Below the pieces are notes generated by a model. That model saw nothing but the letters and a program-made list of their open reading frames with translations. It was not told where the DNA came from and ran no database searches. This document shows, one piece after another, positions 22,593 through 30,901 of a stretch of 31,127 nucleotides of DNA. The stretch's first letter is position 1. Every line of letters starts with the position of its first letter. The position numbers and the translations under genes are program-made. The DNA lies in the NCBI GenBank assembly GCA_021792615.1, contig JAJYUJ010000033.1, positions 1 to 31,127 of the forward strand, written 5' to 3'. This DNA comes from a bacterium (GTDB taxonomy: Bacteria > JAMCPX01).

Positions 22593-23633
22593 TTATTTGT
22601 TCTTAAACAAGTCCGGTTGTTTTGCTGTGCGGTTCTCCAACCCAAGATGCCGGTACGCGAGTTCCGTTGCCACTCTTCCCCTTGATGTCCTTTCCAGCAT
22701 GCCGCATTGGATCAGGTATGGCTCGTAGACCTCTTCTATGGTATCGCTTTCTTCCCCTATTGCTACGGCTATGGTATCGATGCCCACGGGTCCGCCGTTA
22801 AATTTCTCTATTATCGTCCTGAGGATTTTTATATCCATTCTGTCAAATCCAAGGAAATCGATGTCGAGCATGGAAAGCGCCTTCTTCGTTATCGTTATAT
22901 CGATAGAACCGGTCCCTTCAACCTGTGCATAATCCCGTATACGCCGTATCAGCCGAATTGCTACCCGGGGGGTTCCCCGTGCCCTTTTTGCTATCTCATA
23001 ACTGCCATCCTCGGTAATAGGAATACCGATGATCTCTGCGGAACGTTCTATGATCTTTTTCAAATCATCGGTTGAGTAAAATTCGAGTCCCGCAACAAAG
23101 CCGAACCTGTCCCTCAGAGGTGCGGAAAGAAGTCCGGTCCTCGTCGTCGCACCAACGAGGGTAAACCTTGGCAGATCGAGACGTATGGCCTTTGCAGAAG
23201 GGCCCTGTCCAATGATAAGATCGAGTTTAAAATCCTCCATCGCAGGATAAAGGACCTCTCCCACGGACGCATTGATCCGGTGTATCTCATCGATGAATAA
23301 AACATCCCGTTCATTGAGGTTCGTCAATATGGCAGCAATATCCCCGGTTTTCTCGAGGATGGGACCCGATGTCGTTTTAAGACCGACGCCGAGTTCCGAT
23401 GAAACGATATAGGCGAGTGTCGTCTTGCCGAGCCCCGGGGGTCCGTAGAATAAAATATGATCGAGAGCATCGCCGCGTTCCTTCGCTGCCTGGATAAATA
23501 CTTTTAGATTGGAAACGACCTTATGCTGACCGATATATTCGGCAAACTTATGCGGCCGGATCTTTTGTTCATAAAGCTCGTCTTCCTTCAATTTCCTTGG
23601 ATCAAACTGCTCTGTATCCGGCTGTTTATTCAT
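22593..23633 (-). CDS. ruvB: Holliday junction branch migration ATPase RuvB
   Basis: A 346-residue AAA+ motor that drives branch migration with RuvA. Walker A GPPGLGKT (K70), Walker B FIDEIHRI (D115-E116), the sensor/arginine region GATTRTG and APLRDRFG, and the C-terminal winged helix ([35 protein letters not shown]) are all present. The ATG overlaps the ruvA stop as ATGA. It is the last gene of the long - strand cluster and ends facing the response regulator gene. Confidence 0.98.
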   Translation of the reverse strand: MNKQPDTEQFDPRKLKEDELYEQKIRPHKFAEYIGQHKVVSNLKVFIQAAKERGDALDHILFYGPPGLGKTTLAYIVSSELGVGLKTTSGPILEKTGDIAAILTNLNERDVLFIDEIHRINASVGEVLYPAMEDFKLDLIIGQGPSAKAIRLDLPRFTLVGATTRTGLLSAPLRDRFGFVAGLEFYSTDDLKKIIERSAEIIGIPITEDGSYEIAKRARGTPRVAIRLIRRIRDYAQVEGTGSIDITITKKALSMLDIDFLGFDRMDIKILRTIIEKFNGGPVGIDTIAVAIGEESDTIEEVYEPYLIQCGMLERTSRGRVATELAYRHLGLENRTAKQPDLFKNK

Positions 23634-24217
23634 TTGCTCAACCGCTTCAATGACAACCTTATGACATCACCGATATCCAGAGACGGGTTATCCTTGAGTA
23701 CATTTTCGACGATGTCCCGGGATTGCTGTTGTTTGTATCCCAGATTTATCAATGCAGAGACCGCGTCCGAAAGGATCGCGTGCTTACCTTCCTCAGGATG
23801 TCCGGAGAGGTGGAGACTGTCCATTTTTTCCCTGAGTTCCACGACGATCTTCTCGGCAGTTTTCTTTCCGAGCCCGGGCACGGATGACAATCTCGGCAGG
23901 TCCCTTGTAACAACGGCACTAATCAGTTCATCGATCCGGATGTGGGAGAGTATATTTCTTGCTACTTTTGGACCGATACCCGGTACGGATATCAACAACT
24001 TGAACAAGGTTTTTTCCGAAGGGGTGGAAAACCCGTAAAGATGTATATCGTCCTCTCTTACCTGGGTATGCAGGTAGAGTGTTACGATACTTCCTTCATC
24101 GGGAAGGGCAAGATAGGTTATATTGGATATGGAAATTTCAAATCCTATACCGGTTACATCGACGACTACGGTGTCCTGCTTTTTTTCCAGTAATGTACCC
24201 TTAATATGATGCAGCAT
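23630..24217 (-). CDS. ruvA: Holliday junction-binding protein RuvA
   Basis: A 195-residue RuvA. The OB-fold N terminus is [20 protein letters not shown], followed by two helix-hairpin-helix motifs ([15 protein letters not shown] near 70-84, [15 protein letters not shown] near 105-119) and the C-terminal RuvB-binding domain ([17 protein letters not shown] near 150-166). The start at 24217 is fixed by the conserved N terminus and overlaps the ruvC end by 17 bases. The stop overlaps ruvB as ATGA. It forms tetramers on four-way junctions and loads RuvB. Confidence 0.98.
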   Translation of the reverse strand: MLHHIKGTLLEKKQDTVVVDVTGIGFEISISNITYLALPDEGSIVTLYLHTQVREDDIHLYGFSTPSEKTLFKLLISVPGIGPKVARNILSHIRIDELISAVVTRDLPRLSSVPGLGKKTAEKIVVELREKMDSLHLSGHPEEGKHAILSDAVSALINLGYKQQQSRDIVENVLKDNPSLDIGDVIRLSLKRLSK

Positions 24218-24704
24218 CTTGTAAAAGCCTGTTTTTAAACTGTGCGGAATTTATGTGGCAGATCGCTACAGCCATGGCATCCGATCGGTCCAGGAGCAAT
24301 GACTCCTTGATATTCAAAAGTCTCTTTACCATGAACTGAACCTGGTCTTTTTCTGCCCTGCCGTAACCAGCGAGCGCTTTTTTTATCACCATGGGCTGGT
24401 ATTCGTGTACGGAAAGTCCTTTATTCAGCGCAGCGAGCATGGCTGATGTTGCTGTCTGGACAAGTACAAAGGAACTCTTCTGGTTTTTCGAAAAAAACAC
24501 CGTTTCTATGGCTGCAGATTCCGGTTTATAGGTGTCTATGATTGCGGTTACTTCTTTGTAAATGAACCATAAACGTTGTGGAACATCCGGTATTGTCTTT
24601 GAGTTGATGACACCCGAATAAACATGCCGGTAACTGTTATCGACCGATTCTATAACAGCCCATCCCATGATTTGTGAGCCTGGGTCTATACCCAGTATTC
24701 TCAT
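24201..24704 (-). CDS. ruvC: crossover junction endodeoxyribonuclease RuvC
   Basis: A 167-residue RNase H-fold resolvase that cleaves Holliday junctions. The catalytic carboxylates are D7 (ILGIDPGSQIMGW), E67 (AAIETVFFSKN), D139 and D142 (LLDRSDAMAVAICH), matching the E. coli positions 7, 66, 138 and 141. The start ATG overlaps the yebC stop as ATGA. The 3' end overlaps ruvA by 17 bases, so the gene order yebC-ruvC-ruvA-ruvB is a coupled unit common in bacteria. Confidence 0.98.
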   Translation of the reverse strand: MRILGIDPGSQIMGWAVIESVDNSYRHVYSGVINSKTIPDVPQRLWFIYKEVTAIIDTYKPESAAIETVFFSKNQKSSFVLVQTATSAMLAALNKGLSVHEYQPMVIKKALAGYGRAEKDQVQFMVKRLLNIKESLLLDRSDAMAVAICHINSAQFKNRLLQDAASY

Positions 24705-25456
24705 TGTTCCATTGCCTCCATATCTTTTTCCGATATATCGAAGTTTGCATATACCTTCTGAACATCGTCATGATCGTCGAGTGTGTCCATCAGCTTGATC
24801 ATCTGTTCGGCCTCTCTGCCTTTGAGCGGTACGTATGTTTGCGGAACAAGCGTAACTTCAGCGAATGTGAACTTTATGCCTTCTTTTTCATATGCCGCTT
24901 TTACCGCCTCAAAAGAAGACGGAGAAACAAGGACTTCGAGCATTTTACTGTCTTCGTCATGGCTTATATCATCTACGTCGAAATTCATCGACAGCTCAAG
25001 GAGCTTGTCCTCGGTGATAGTGTCATCGGGTATAAGGAACTGGCCTTTCTGTTTAAACATCCAGCTTACGCATCCGGCCTCGCCAAGATTTCCTCCGAAT
25101 CTCGAAAAAATATGGCGTATCTCCGCTGCAGACCGGTTCTTGTTGTCGGTCATTACGTTGACCAGGACAGCAACGCCCCCCGGTCCGTACCCTTCATACA
25201 TCAGTTCCTCGTAGATCTCACCCTCTAATTCACCGGTTCCCTTTTTGATGGCATTTTCTATGTTCGTCTTAGGCATGTTTTCCTGCTTTGCAGCAGTAAC
25301 TGCCGCCCTCAGTCTCGGGTTCGTATCGACATTGCCGCCTCCTGTCCGTGAAGCGGTTATGATTTCTCGTATAAACTTCGTGAATAGTTTGCCTCTCTTC
25401 GCATCCTCTTTACCCTTTTTATGTTTTATTGTTGCCCATTTCGAATGCCCTGACAT
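24701..25456 (-). CDS. yebC: YebC/PmpR family DNA-binding transcription or translation factor
   Basis: A 251-residue YebC/TACO1 protein. The N-terminal signature is MSGHSKWATIKHKKG with EDAKRGKLFTKFIREI next, then NPRLRAAVTAAKQENMPK near 46-63 and GYGPGGVAVLVNVMTDNKNR near 88-107. Members have been described as transcription regulators and, more recently, as factors helping ribosomes at proline-rich stretches; which applies here cannot be told. An AGGAGG ribosome site precedes the ATG. It lies 70 bases downstream of dxs, a gap in which I see no clear terminator or promoter. Confidence 0.96.
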   Translation of the reverse strand: MSGHSKWATIKHKKGKEDAKRGKLFTKFIREIITASRTGGGNVDTNPRLRAAVTAAKQENMPKTNIENAIKKGTGELEGEIYEELMYEGYGPGGVAVLVNVMTDNKNRSAAEIRHIFSRFGGNLGEAGCVSWMFKQKGQFLIPDDTITEDKLLELSMNFDVDDISHDEDSKMLEVLVSPSSFEAVKAAYEKEGIKFTFAEVTLVPQTYVPLKGREAEQMIKLMDTLDDHDDVQKVYANFDISEKDMEAMEQ

Positions 25457-25526
25457 GTTACCTCCTTTTTAAGATCACCTGTTTTACTCTCCGCATTCTG
25501 CATTTTGAATGTTAAATTTATGTTCC

Positions 25527-27407
25527 TTAAACTTTACTCATCAGCGTTTGTATCTTCTTTGCTATACCTTCGGGATAAAGATCATAGATCTCTTTTAACT
25601 TGTTCTGATCTCCGTGTGGAACAAACAAATCGGGTATGCCGATGGTAATGAATCTGTTCCCGTTTATTTGTTTTTTACTCATAAACTCCATGAGAGCACT
25701 GCCAAATCCGCCTGCAATGACATTGTTTTCTACGGTTACGATGACCTCGAACCGTGCGGCCAAATCGGTCAGAAGCGGTTCATCCAACGGTTTTATAAAC
25801 CGTGCATTGACAACCGTAGCATGTATTCCGTAGGAAAGCAGTATATTCCTTGCGATGAGTGACGGCATAACCATATCGCCGATAGCTACGATGGCAACGT
25901 CGCTGCCCGTTTCCAGAATTTCTCCACTGCCTATGGGCAAGGTACGAAAAGTATCCGACAGATTAACCCCCACACCATTGCCTCTGGGGTATCGTACCGC
26001 GCAGGGTCTGCCGAGGTTTACTGCGGTAAACAACATATGCCGTAATTCTTCTTCATCCTTTGGCGACATCAGGGTGATATTGGGTATCATTCTCAAATAA
26101 GAGATGTCAAAAGCACCGTGATGCGTCGGACCGTCCTGCCCTACAATGCCGGCTCTGTCCATGACGATGGTCACTCCGAGATTCTGCAGGCATACATCAT
26201 GAATAACCTGGTCGAATGCCCTCTGCATGAACGTAGAATAGATGGCTGCTATTGGTTTCAGTCCTTGTGTCGCGAGGCCGGCAGCAAAAGTTATCCCGTG
26301 TTGTTCCGCTATACCTACATCGTAGAACCTGCCGGGAAATTTTTTTGAAAACTCTTCCAGTCCGGTCCCATCGGGCATTGCAGCGGTTATCGCTACTATT
26401 TTCTTGTCGTTTTCCGCGAGTTTTATTACGGTATCGCTGAAGACCTTTGTATAGGTTGGAGCAGTGGCGTTCTTTGACAACACCCGTCCGGTCTTCTTAT
26501 CAAATGGTCCCACGCCATGCCAGAAGACAGGGTCTTTTTCTGCGTATGCGTAGCCTTTTCCCTTCTGAGTCTTTACGTGTACCAGTACTGCCCCATCCCA
26601 GTTCTTGACGTTGTTAAAGGTCTCTATAAGCTCTTTCAGGTTATGTCCTTTGATCGGGCCTATGTACTGAAAGCCGAGACCTTCAAACAGGATACCGGGG
26701 GTTACAAAGCTCTTGAAAGAAACCTCGGTACGCTGGGCAACCTTGTAGAGCGGGTCTCTAAACCTTTTTGGAAGAGATAAGATGAAATCTTTTATGCTCT
26801 TTCTCATTCGTGCAAATCTGGAGCTTGTGAGTTTCCTGCTCAGAAAATTGGACAGAGCCCCCACGTTGGGGTATATGCTCATACCGTTGTCGTTTACTAC
26901 GACAATGAGATTTCTGCGTAAATGACCCGCCTGATCCAGTCCCTCAAAAGCTATGCCTGCCGTCAGAGAGCCGTCGCCGATGACCGCGACCACCTTTGCA
27001 GCTTTGTTTCCGTTGATTTCCAGAGCCTCTTTTATACCGAGGGCCGCAGAGATTGAAGTGCTGGAATGTCCCGCGCCGAAAGCATCATATGCGCTCTCAT
27101 CTCTTTTGAGAAACCCGCTCAGTCCGTTCAACTGCCGCAGTGTCTTGAATTTATCCTTCCGTCCCGTGAGCAGCTTATGGGCATAAGCCTGATGGCCGAC
27201 ATCCCATACAATTTTGTCGTTCGGTGTATCAAAAACATAGTGCAGTGCTATAGTTAGTTCAACGGTCCCGAGGCTGGATGCAAGATGCCCTCCGTTCAGA
27301 GACACCGTATTGGTTATTTCTTCCCGTAGTTCCTGTGCAAGCTGGGAAAGCTCTTCCAGCGTCAGATTCTTGATATCCGACGGATAATTTACCCTTTCTA
27401 TAGTCAT
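25527..27407 (-). CDS. dxs: 1-deoxy-D-xylulose-5-phosphate synthase
   Basis: A 626-residue thiamine-diphosphate enzyme that condenses pyruvate and glyceraldehyde 3-phosphate, the first step of the MEP isoprenoid pathway. H41 (LNGGHLASSLG) and the ThDP/Mg motif from GDGS (D145) to N174 (VVNDNGMS) are present, as are GVGPFDK near 298-304, DVGIAEQHGITFAAGLA near 360-376, and MDRAGIVGQDGPTHHG near 400-415. I chose ATG 27407: AGAGGA lies nine bases upstream and the ATG overlaps the ispA stop as ATGA. A TTG at 27431 in the same frame would add eight residues but sits inside ispA without a ribosome site. Coupling to ispA places supply and use of isoprenoid precursors in one operon. Confidence 0.97.
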   Translation of the reverse strand: MTIERVNYPSDIKNLTLEELSQLAQELREEITNTVSLNGGHLASSLGTVELTIALHYVFDTPNDKIVWDVGHQAYAHKLLTGRKDKFKTLRQLNGLSGFLKRDESAYDAFGAGHSSTSISAALGIKEALEINGNKAAKVVAVIGDGSLTAGIAFEGLDQAGHLRRNLIVVVNDNGMSIYPNVGALSNFLSRKLTSSRFARMRKSIKDFILSLPKRFRDPLYKVAQRTEVSFKSFVTPGILFEGLGFQYIGPIKGHNLKELIETFNNVKNWDGAVLVHVKTQKGKGYAYAEKDPVFWHGVGPFDKKTGRVLSKNATAPTYTKVFSDTVIKLAENDKKIVAITAAMPDGTGLEEFSKKFPGRFYDVGIAEQHGITFAAGLATQGLKPIAAIYSTFMQRAFDQVIHDVCLQNLGVTIVMDRAGIVGQDGPTHHGAFDISYLRMIPNITLMSPKDEEELRHMLFTAVNLGRPCAVRYPRGNGVGVNLSDTFRTLPIGSGEILETGSDVAIVAIGDMVMPSLIARNILLSYGIHATVVNARFIKPLDEPLLTDLAARFEVIVTVENNVIAGGFGSALMEFMSKKQINGNRFITIGIPDLFVPHGDQNKLKEIYDLYPEGIAKKIQTLMSKV

Positions 27408-28249
27408 AGGTGAAATTCCTCTTTTATCCAATCGCAGATGCCGGTCAAATACATGCCTTCTTTCTTGTGTTTTATCGCTTTCCGGGCCTTATCGATATAT
27501 CCGTAAAACAAATCTTTTGCACCGTCGATACCCAGTACATTTACGACCGAAGGCTCGTTTCCGTCCTTGGTATAATCTACGATATCGTCTCCTGCCTGAA
27601 AAGCCATACCGAGTGATTCTCCAAAGTCCCGCATGTCCGCTATGAAATGCTGCCTCTTGAAAAAGACCGGAACGGCCACAGCAGAAAATGTTATCAATGC
27701 TGCGGTCTTATTCCTGTGTATAAAAAGTATGTCCTCTTCATCAACAGGTACATTTTTCTTTTCAAGATCCATGACCTGTCCGCCAACCAGGCCTTTTGAT
27801 CCCAGAGCACGGGTAAACTCATTCAGAAGAGATACCATGTCGCCGTTTTTTTTATAAGAACCGATGGCCGCCATGAGTTCAAAAGCCTGCGTTAACAACG
27901 CATCGCCGGTCAGTATGGCAACGGCTTCGTTGAACATTCTGTGTACCGTCGGCTTTCCTCTCCTGAGATCGTCGTTGTCCATAGCGGGAAGATCATCATG
28001 AACAAGGGAATACGTATGTACCATTTCGATCATGGCTCCGAGAGAATAAATGACTCTATCGACGGGAATGCCAAGGTAATCTGCCGATGCGATCGTTATC
28101 ATCGGCCGCAACCTTTTCCCTCCGTTGAACACACTGTATCTCATTGCCCGGTGTATGGTATGCGGCGACACGGCTTCTTTCGGCAGCGAGCTGTCAAGCG
28201 TATCATTCAGATTGTTTGTATGATGTTGGATATAATCGCTTAAGTTCAA
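27404..28249 (-). CDS. ispA: polyprenyl (farnesyl/geranyl) diphosphate synthase
   Basis: A 281-residue trans-isoprenyl diphosphate synthase. GGKRLRP at 43-49 binds the allylic substrate. The first aspartate-rich motif is D85-D86-x4-D91 (DDLPAMDNDD) and the second is D221-D222-IVD (GDDIVDYTKD). The two extra residues between the aspartates of the first motif are typical of bacterial FPP synthases. The best start is TTG at 28249, three bases after the previous stop, giving the usual N terminus; no ATG lies before the GGKRLRP region except deep inside conserved sequence. No clear ribosome site, so translation is probably coupled. Chain length (C10, C15 or C20) is not decided by what I can see. 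Confidence 0.94.
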   Translation of the reverse strand: MNLSDYIQHHTNNLNDTLDSSLPKEAVSPHTIHRAMRYSVFNGGKRLRPMITIASADYLGIPVDRVIYSLGAMIEMVHTYSLVHDDLPAMDNDDLRRGKPTVHRMFNEAVAILTGDALLTQAFELMAAIGSYKKNGDMVSLLNEFTRALGSKGLVGGQVMDLEKKNVPVDEEDILFIHRNKTAALITFSAVAVPVFFKRQHFIADMRDFGESLGMAFQAGDDIVDYTKDGNEPSVVNVLGIDGAKDLFYGYIDKARKAIKHKKEGMYLTGICDWIKEEFHL

Positions 28250-28252
28250 AGG

Positions 28253-28996
28253 CTAAACGGCTTTTTTGTTTCTTTTCGGTTTTTGTTCTGCAGCCACGGT
28301 ATCTTCGACATAGTAAAGTATTCGCTGGCAATGCGGACAAAGAATGATTCTGTTGTTCATGATAACTTCATTAAAAAGCTGGGGCGGAATGTTGACATGG
28401 CACCCCTGGCAGATACTTTTTTTGACTCCCACGATGGCTTTGTGTCTTTGTTTTTTTATCTGCTCATACATGCTTAACATCGACGGTGTTATGTTCTTTG
28501 CGATGGTATTTTTTTTCAGGTCAAGGTCCTGTATCTGCTTTGCTAAAACGGAAATTCTGCTTTTACTTTGTTCGGATGTCTGTTGCAGCCTCTGTCCAAT
28601 CTCTTCGATCTTCTTTTTTTCTTCTCCCCTGGTCGTGTCTATCTTTTCCAGTTCTTCCATTATTTTCAAGACAGCATTTTCGATCTCGGATATGTCCCTT
28701 TTTGCACCGTTTATTTCACGCATGAAGGCCTGATATTCCCTTCCCGATTTTGCTTCCTTGAGTCTCGCATCCCAGCGTTTTATCATTTCCGTGGTCTGTT
28801 GAATTTCCGCTTCTTTTGTTTTTTTCTCTGCTTCGAGCTGTTCGTAGTTTTTATTGAACTCCGCTACGGTAATCTCGGCATTCTTGTACGCCTCTTCGTC
28901 CTTTTGCAGGGTTTCTTCCAGTTCTGTTTTTTCTTGATAAATATTTGCTATTTGTATGTCAACGTCTTGAAGCTGCTTAAGCTGCTCTATATCCAA
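28253..28996 (-). CDS. C4-type zinc ribbon coiled-coil protein (DUF164 family)
   Basis: About 247 residues. Residues 1-180 are almost entirely charged coiled coil (QLKQLQDVDIQIANIYQEK, EAEKKTKEAEIQQTTEMIK, REINGAKRDISEIENAVLK). The C terminus is a zinc ribbon with CQGC and CPHC (ICQGCHVNIP ... ILCPHCQRILYY), then a basic tail. I start it at TTG 28996 because AAAGGAGG lies nine bases upstream. The longer in-frame ATG at 29062 lies inside the tRNA gene and would translate it (MVPGSSPGGP), a known annotation artefact. The family often sits near rpoD or dnaG; its members are poorly characterised and have been suggested to bind nucleic acid. Confidence 0.88.
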   Translation of the reverse strand: MDIEQLKQLQDVDIQIANIYQEKTELEETLQKDEEAYKNAEITVAEFNKNYEQLEAEKKTKEAEIQQTTEMIKRWDARLKEAKSGREYQAFMREINGAKRDISEIENAVLKIMEELEKIDTTRGEEKKKIEEIGQRLQQTSEQSKSRISVLAKQIQDLDLKKNTIAKNITPSMLSMYEQIKKQRHKAIVGVKKSICQGCHVNIPPQLFNEVIMNNRIILCPHCQRILYYVEDTVAAEQKPKRNKKAV

Positions 28997-29031
28997 CTTA
29001 TGGTGCCTCCTTTCCTTTTGTTTATTATAAA

Positions 29032-29104
29032 TGGGCCCACCTGGACTCGAACCAGGGACCAACCGGTTATGAGCCGGTAGCTCTACCAGCTGAGCTATGG
29101 GCCC
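29032..29104 (-). tRNA. tRNA with CAU anticodon (elongator Met or Ile2)
   Basis: A 73-base cloverleaf. The acceptor stem is GGGCCCA/TGGGCCC, the D stem GCTC/GAGC, the anticodon stem ACCGG/CCGGT with loop CTCATAA (anticodon CAT), and the T stem CCTGG/CCAGG with loop TTCGAGT. The discriminator is A and CCA is not encoded (TTT follows). An initiator tRNA is excluded because the first acceptor pair G1-C72 is matched and the anticodon stem lacks the three consecutive G-C pairs at its base. The acceptor pairs C4-G69 and C5-G68 are among the features that the lysidine synthetase TilS uses on tRNA-Ile2, so Ile2 is possible. The 5' end touches the rpoD stop codon. Confidence 0.93.
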
Positions 29105-30898
29105 TCATTCACTTATGAAGGTCTTTAAATTCTTGCTGCGGCTCGGATGCCTTAATTTTCTTAGCGCCTTTGCCTCTATCTGTCTAATTCTTTCTCTGGT
29201 GACCTCAAAATCCTTACCGACTTCTTCAAGCGTATGGTCGGATTTTTCACCTATGCCGAACCGCAATCTCAGCACCTTCTCCTCCCGGGGAGTAAGGGTA
29301 CTTAATGCATTTCTCGTAAAGTGCTGTAAATTTTCATTTGTAATAACATCATGAGGACCTGCGAAAGACTTGTCCTCGATAAAATCTATCAGATGGCTGT
29401 CTTCCTCTTCCCCGATTGGAGTTTCGAGAGAGATAGGCTCCTTTGCAATCTTCAACACCTTTCTTACTTTGTCAACAGGAAGTTCCATTTTTTCGGCGAT
29501 CTCTTCGGGCAGGGGTTCTCTCCCAATCTCCTGTACGAGGTATCGGGAAGTTCTTATCAGCTTGTTAATGGTTTCTATCATGTGTACGGGGATACGGATA
29601 GTTCTTGCCTGGTCGGCAATTGCCCGTGTTATTGCCTGCCGGACCCACCACGTGGCGTAGGTACTGAATTTATAACCGCGCTGATATTCGAACTTGTCTA
29701 CCGCTTTCATCAAACCTATGTTGCCCTCCTGGATCAGATCGGCAAGGTTTAACCCTCTGTTGGTGTATTTCTTTGCTATGCTGACAACGAGTCTCAGATT
29801 TGCGAGTATCAGTTTTTCCTTTGCTCTCTTTGTTTCTTCTTCTCCAAGGAGTACCTCATTCAAAGTCCTCCTGAGTACAGCGTTGTCTGTCTCGGCTTCC
29901 GTCTCAACTATCTTGATTTGGTTGAGTGCATTCTTGATTCTGCGCACAATTATTTTGAATTTATCGTAGTCTGTTTTATATTTTTTTGCTATTCTCTTCA
30001 CTTCTCCCGCGGATCTGTTCATTGCCGGTAAATGAGATTTCAAAAGATCAAGGGGAATGCCGCACTCGTGAGAACAGTTCCGCAATTCCGCTTCTGCAGA
30101 ATCGATCCTGTCGACGAGGACGCGGAGTTTTCCGGTTATCTGCATTATAAATTTTTCGTTTGGCGAAAGTCCTATGAGCAGGTTGGCAATCTTTTCGTTG
30201 TATTTCTCTATTTGTTCCTTAGCATGCCTGGCGTTTTTATTTTTCCTTAAGACTGCCCGGTATGCTTTTCTTTCCTCTTCCAAGCTTACCATTTTTTTTG
30301 TAATGGATAAAGTTTTCTGAATAGTCTCTTCTTCCTCTTCCGGCGTATAATCTTCTTCCATCTCCCGTATGATGTCCTTTATTTTTATGGCATTGTTGGA
30401 AAGTTTATCTCCCGTATCTTTGATTTCTTTCATGGTTACCGGAGACGAAAGCAGTGCATTGAAAACCTTGTTTCTGCCTTCTTCTATGGCTTTCGCTATT
30501 CCAACTTCCCATTCGCGGGTTAAAAGGGGCATACTGCCCATTTCTCTCAGGTAGAGCTTTATCGGATCGTTCAGTTTTTCGTAAGATTTCGTCTCTTCTT
30601 CTTCTTCCTCCGCGACCTGGAAGTTTTGTACTTTGATACTTTTCGTTGAGTCGACTACCTCGATATCAAGCTCTCCGAACATGTTCATAACTTCGTCGAT
30701 CTGGTCCGGAGATATAATCTCGGCGGGAAGGAGGTTGTTGACCTCTTCGAATGTTAAAAACCCCTTGCCTTTTCCGAGGGTGATAAGTTTTTCAACGCTA
30801 TCGTTCAGCTTGTGGTCTGCTATTTTGACAGTTTTCTTGTGATTTCCTGCCTTGCGCTTGACGTGCATCTGTTTTTTCTTCTTTTTTTGCTGTGGCAT
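29105..30898 (-). CDS. rpoD: primary sigma factor RpoD (sigma70)
   Basis: A 597-residue housekeeping sigma factor. A lysine-rich start is followed by a region 1.1-like segment ([19 protein letters not shown], about 39-57), then region 1.2 ([21 protein letters not shown], about 106-126, shown in parts: [11 protein letters not shown]), a non-conserved region, and region 2 ([60 protein letters not shown], about 370-450). Region 3 ([20 protein letters not shown]) and region 4 ([36 protein letters not shown]) follow. The ATG at 30898 is three bases after the dnaG stop without a ribosome site; M12 (30865) is an alternative. The UGA stop directly abuts the tRNA. Confidence 0.97.
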   Translation of the reverse strand: MPQQKKKKKQMHVKRKAGNHKKTVKIADHKLNDSVEKLITLGKGKGFLTFEEVNNLLPAEIISPDQIDEVMNMFGELDIEVVDSTKSIKVQNFQVAEEEEEETKSYEKLNDPIKLYLREMGSMPLLTREWEVGIAKAIEEGRNKVFNALLSSPVTMKEIKDTGDKLSNNAIKIKDIIREMEEDYTPEEEEETIQKTLSITKKMVSLEEERKAYRAVLRKNKNARHAKEQIEKYNEKIANLLIGLSPNEKFIMQITGKLRVLVDRIDSAEAELRNCSHECGIPLDLLKSHLPAMNRSAGEVKRIAKKYKTDYDKFKIIVRRIKNALNQIKIVETEAETDNAVLRRTLNEVLLGEEETKRAKEKLILANLRLVVSIAKKYTNRGLNLADLIQEGNIGLMKAVDKFEYQRGYKFSTYATWWVRQAITRAIADQARTIRIPVHMIETINKLIRTSRYLVQEIGREPLPEEIAEKMELPVDKVRKVLKIAKEPISLETPIGEEEDSHLIDFIEDKSFAGPHDVITNENLQHFTRNALSTLTPREEKVLRLRFGIGEKSDHTLEEVGKDFEVTRERIRQIEAKALRKLRHPSRSKNLKTFISE

Positions 30899-30901
30899 AT
30901 A

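Noticed and set aside
22586-22622. Stem-loop (CGGAC ... GTCCG with inner TTGTT/AACAA) followed by GTTGTTTT, as a terminator for the response regulator
   Set aside because: It lies within the ruvB coding end, the stem is imperfect and the loop long. It could contribute to termination, but the evidence is too weak to list.
24674-25228. A 184-codon + strand open frame across ruvC and yebC
   Set aside because: It is antisense to two unmistakable genes, with no ribosome site and a cysteine/tyrosine-rich composition typical of shadow frames.
27408-27431. dxs start at TTG 27431
   Set aside because: It sits inside ispA without a ribosome site. ATG 27407 has AGAGGA and an ATGA overlap with ispA.
28997-29062. 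N-terminal extension of the DUF164 gene to ATG 29062
   Set aside because: It would translate the tRNA itself (MVPGSSPGGP is a typical tRNA read-through peptide). TTG 28996 has an AAAGGAGG at proper spacing.
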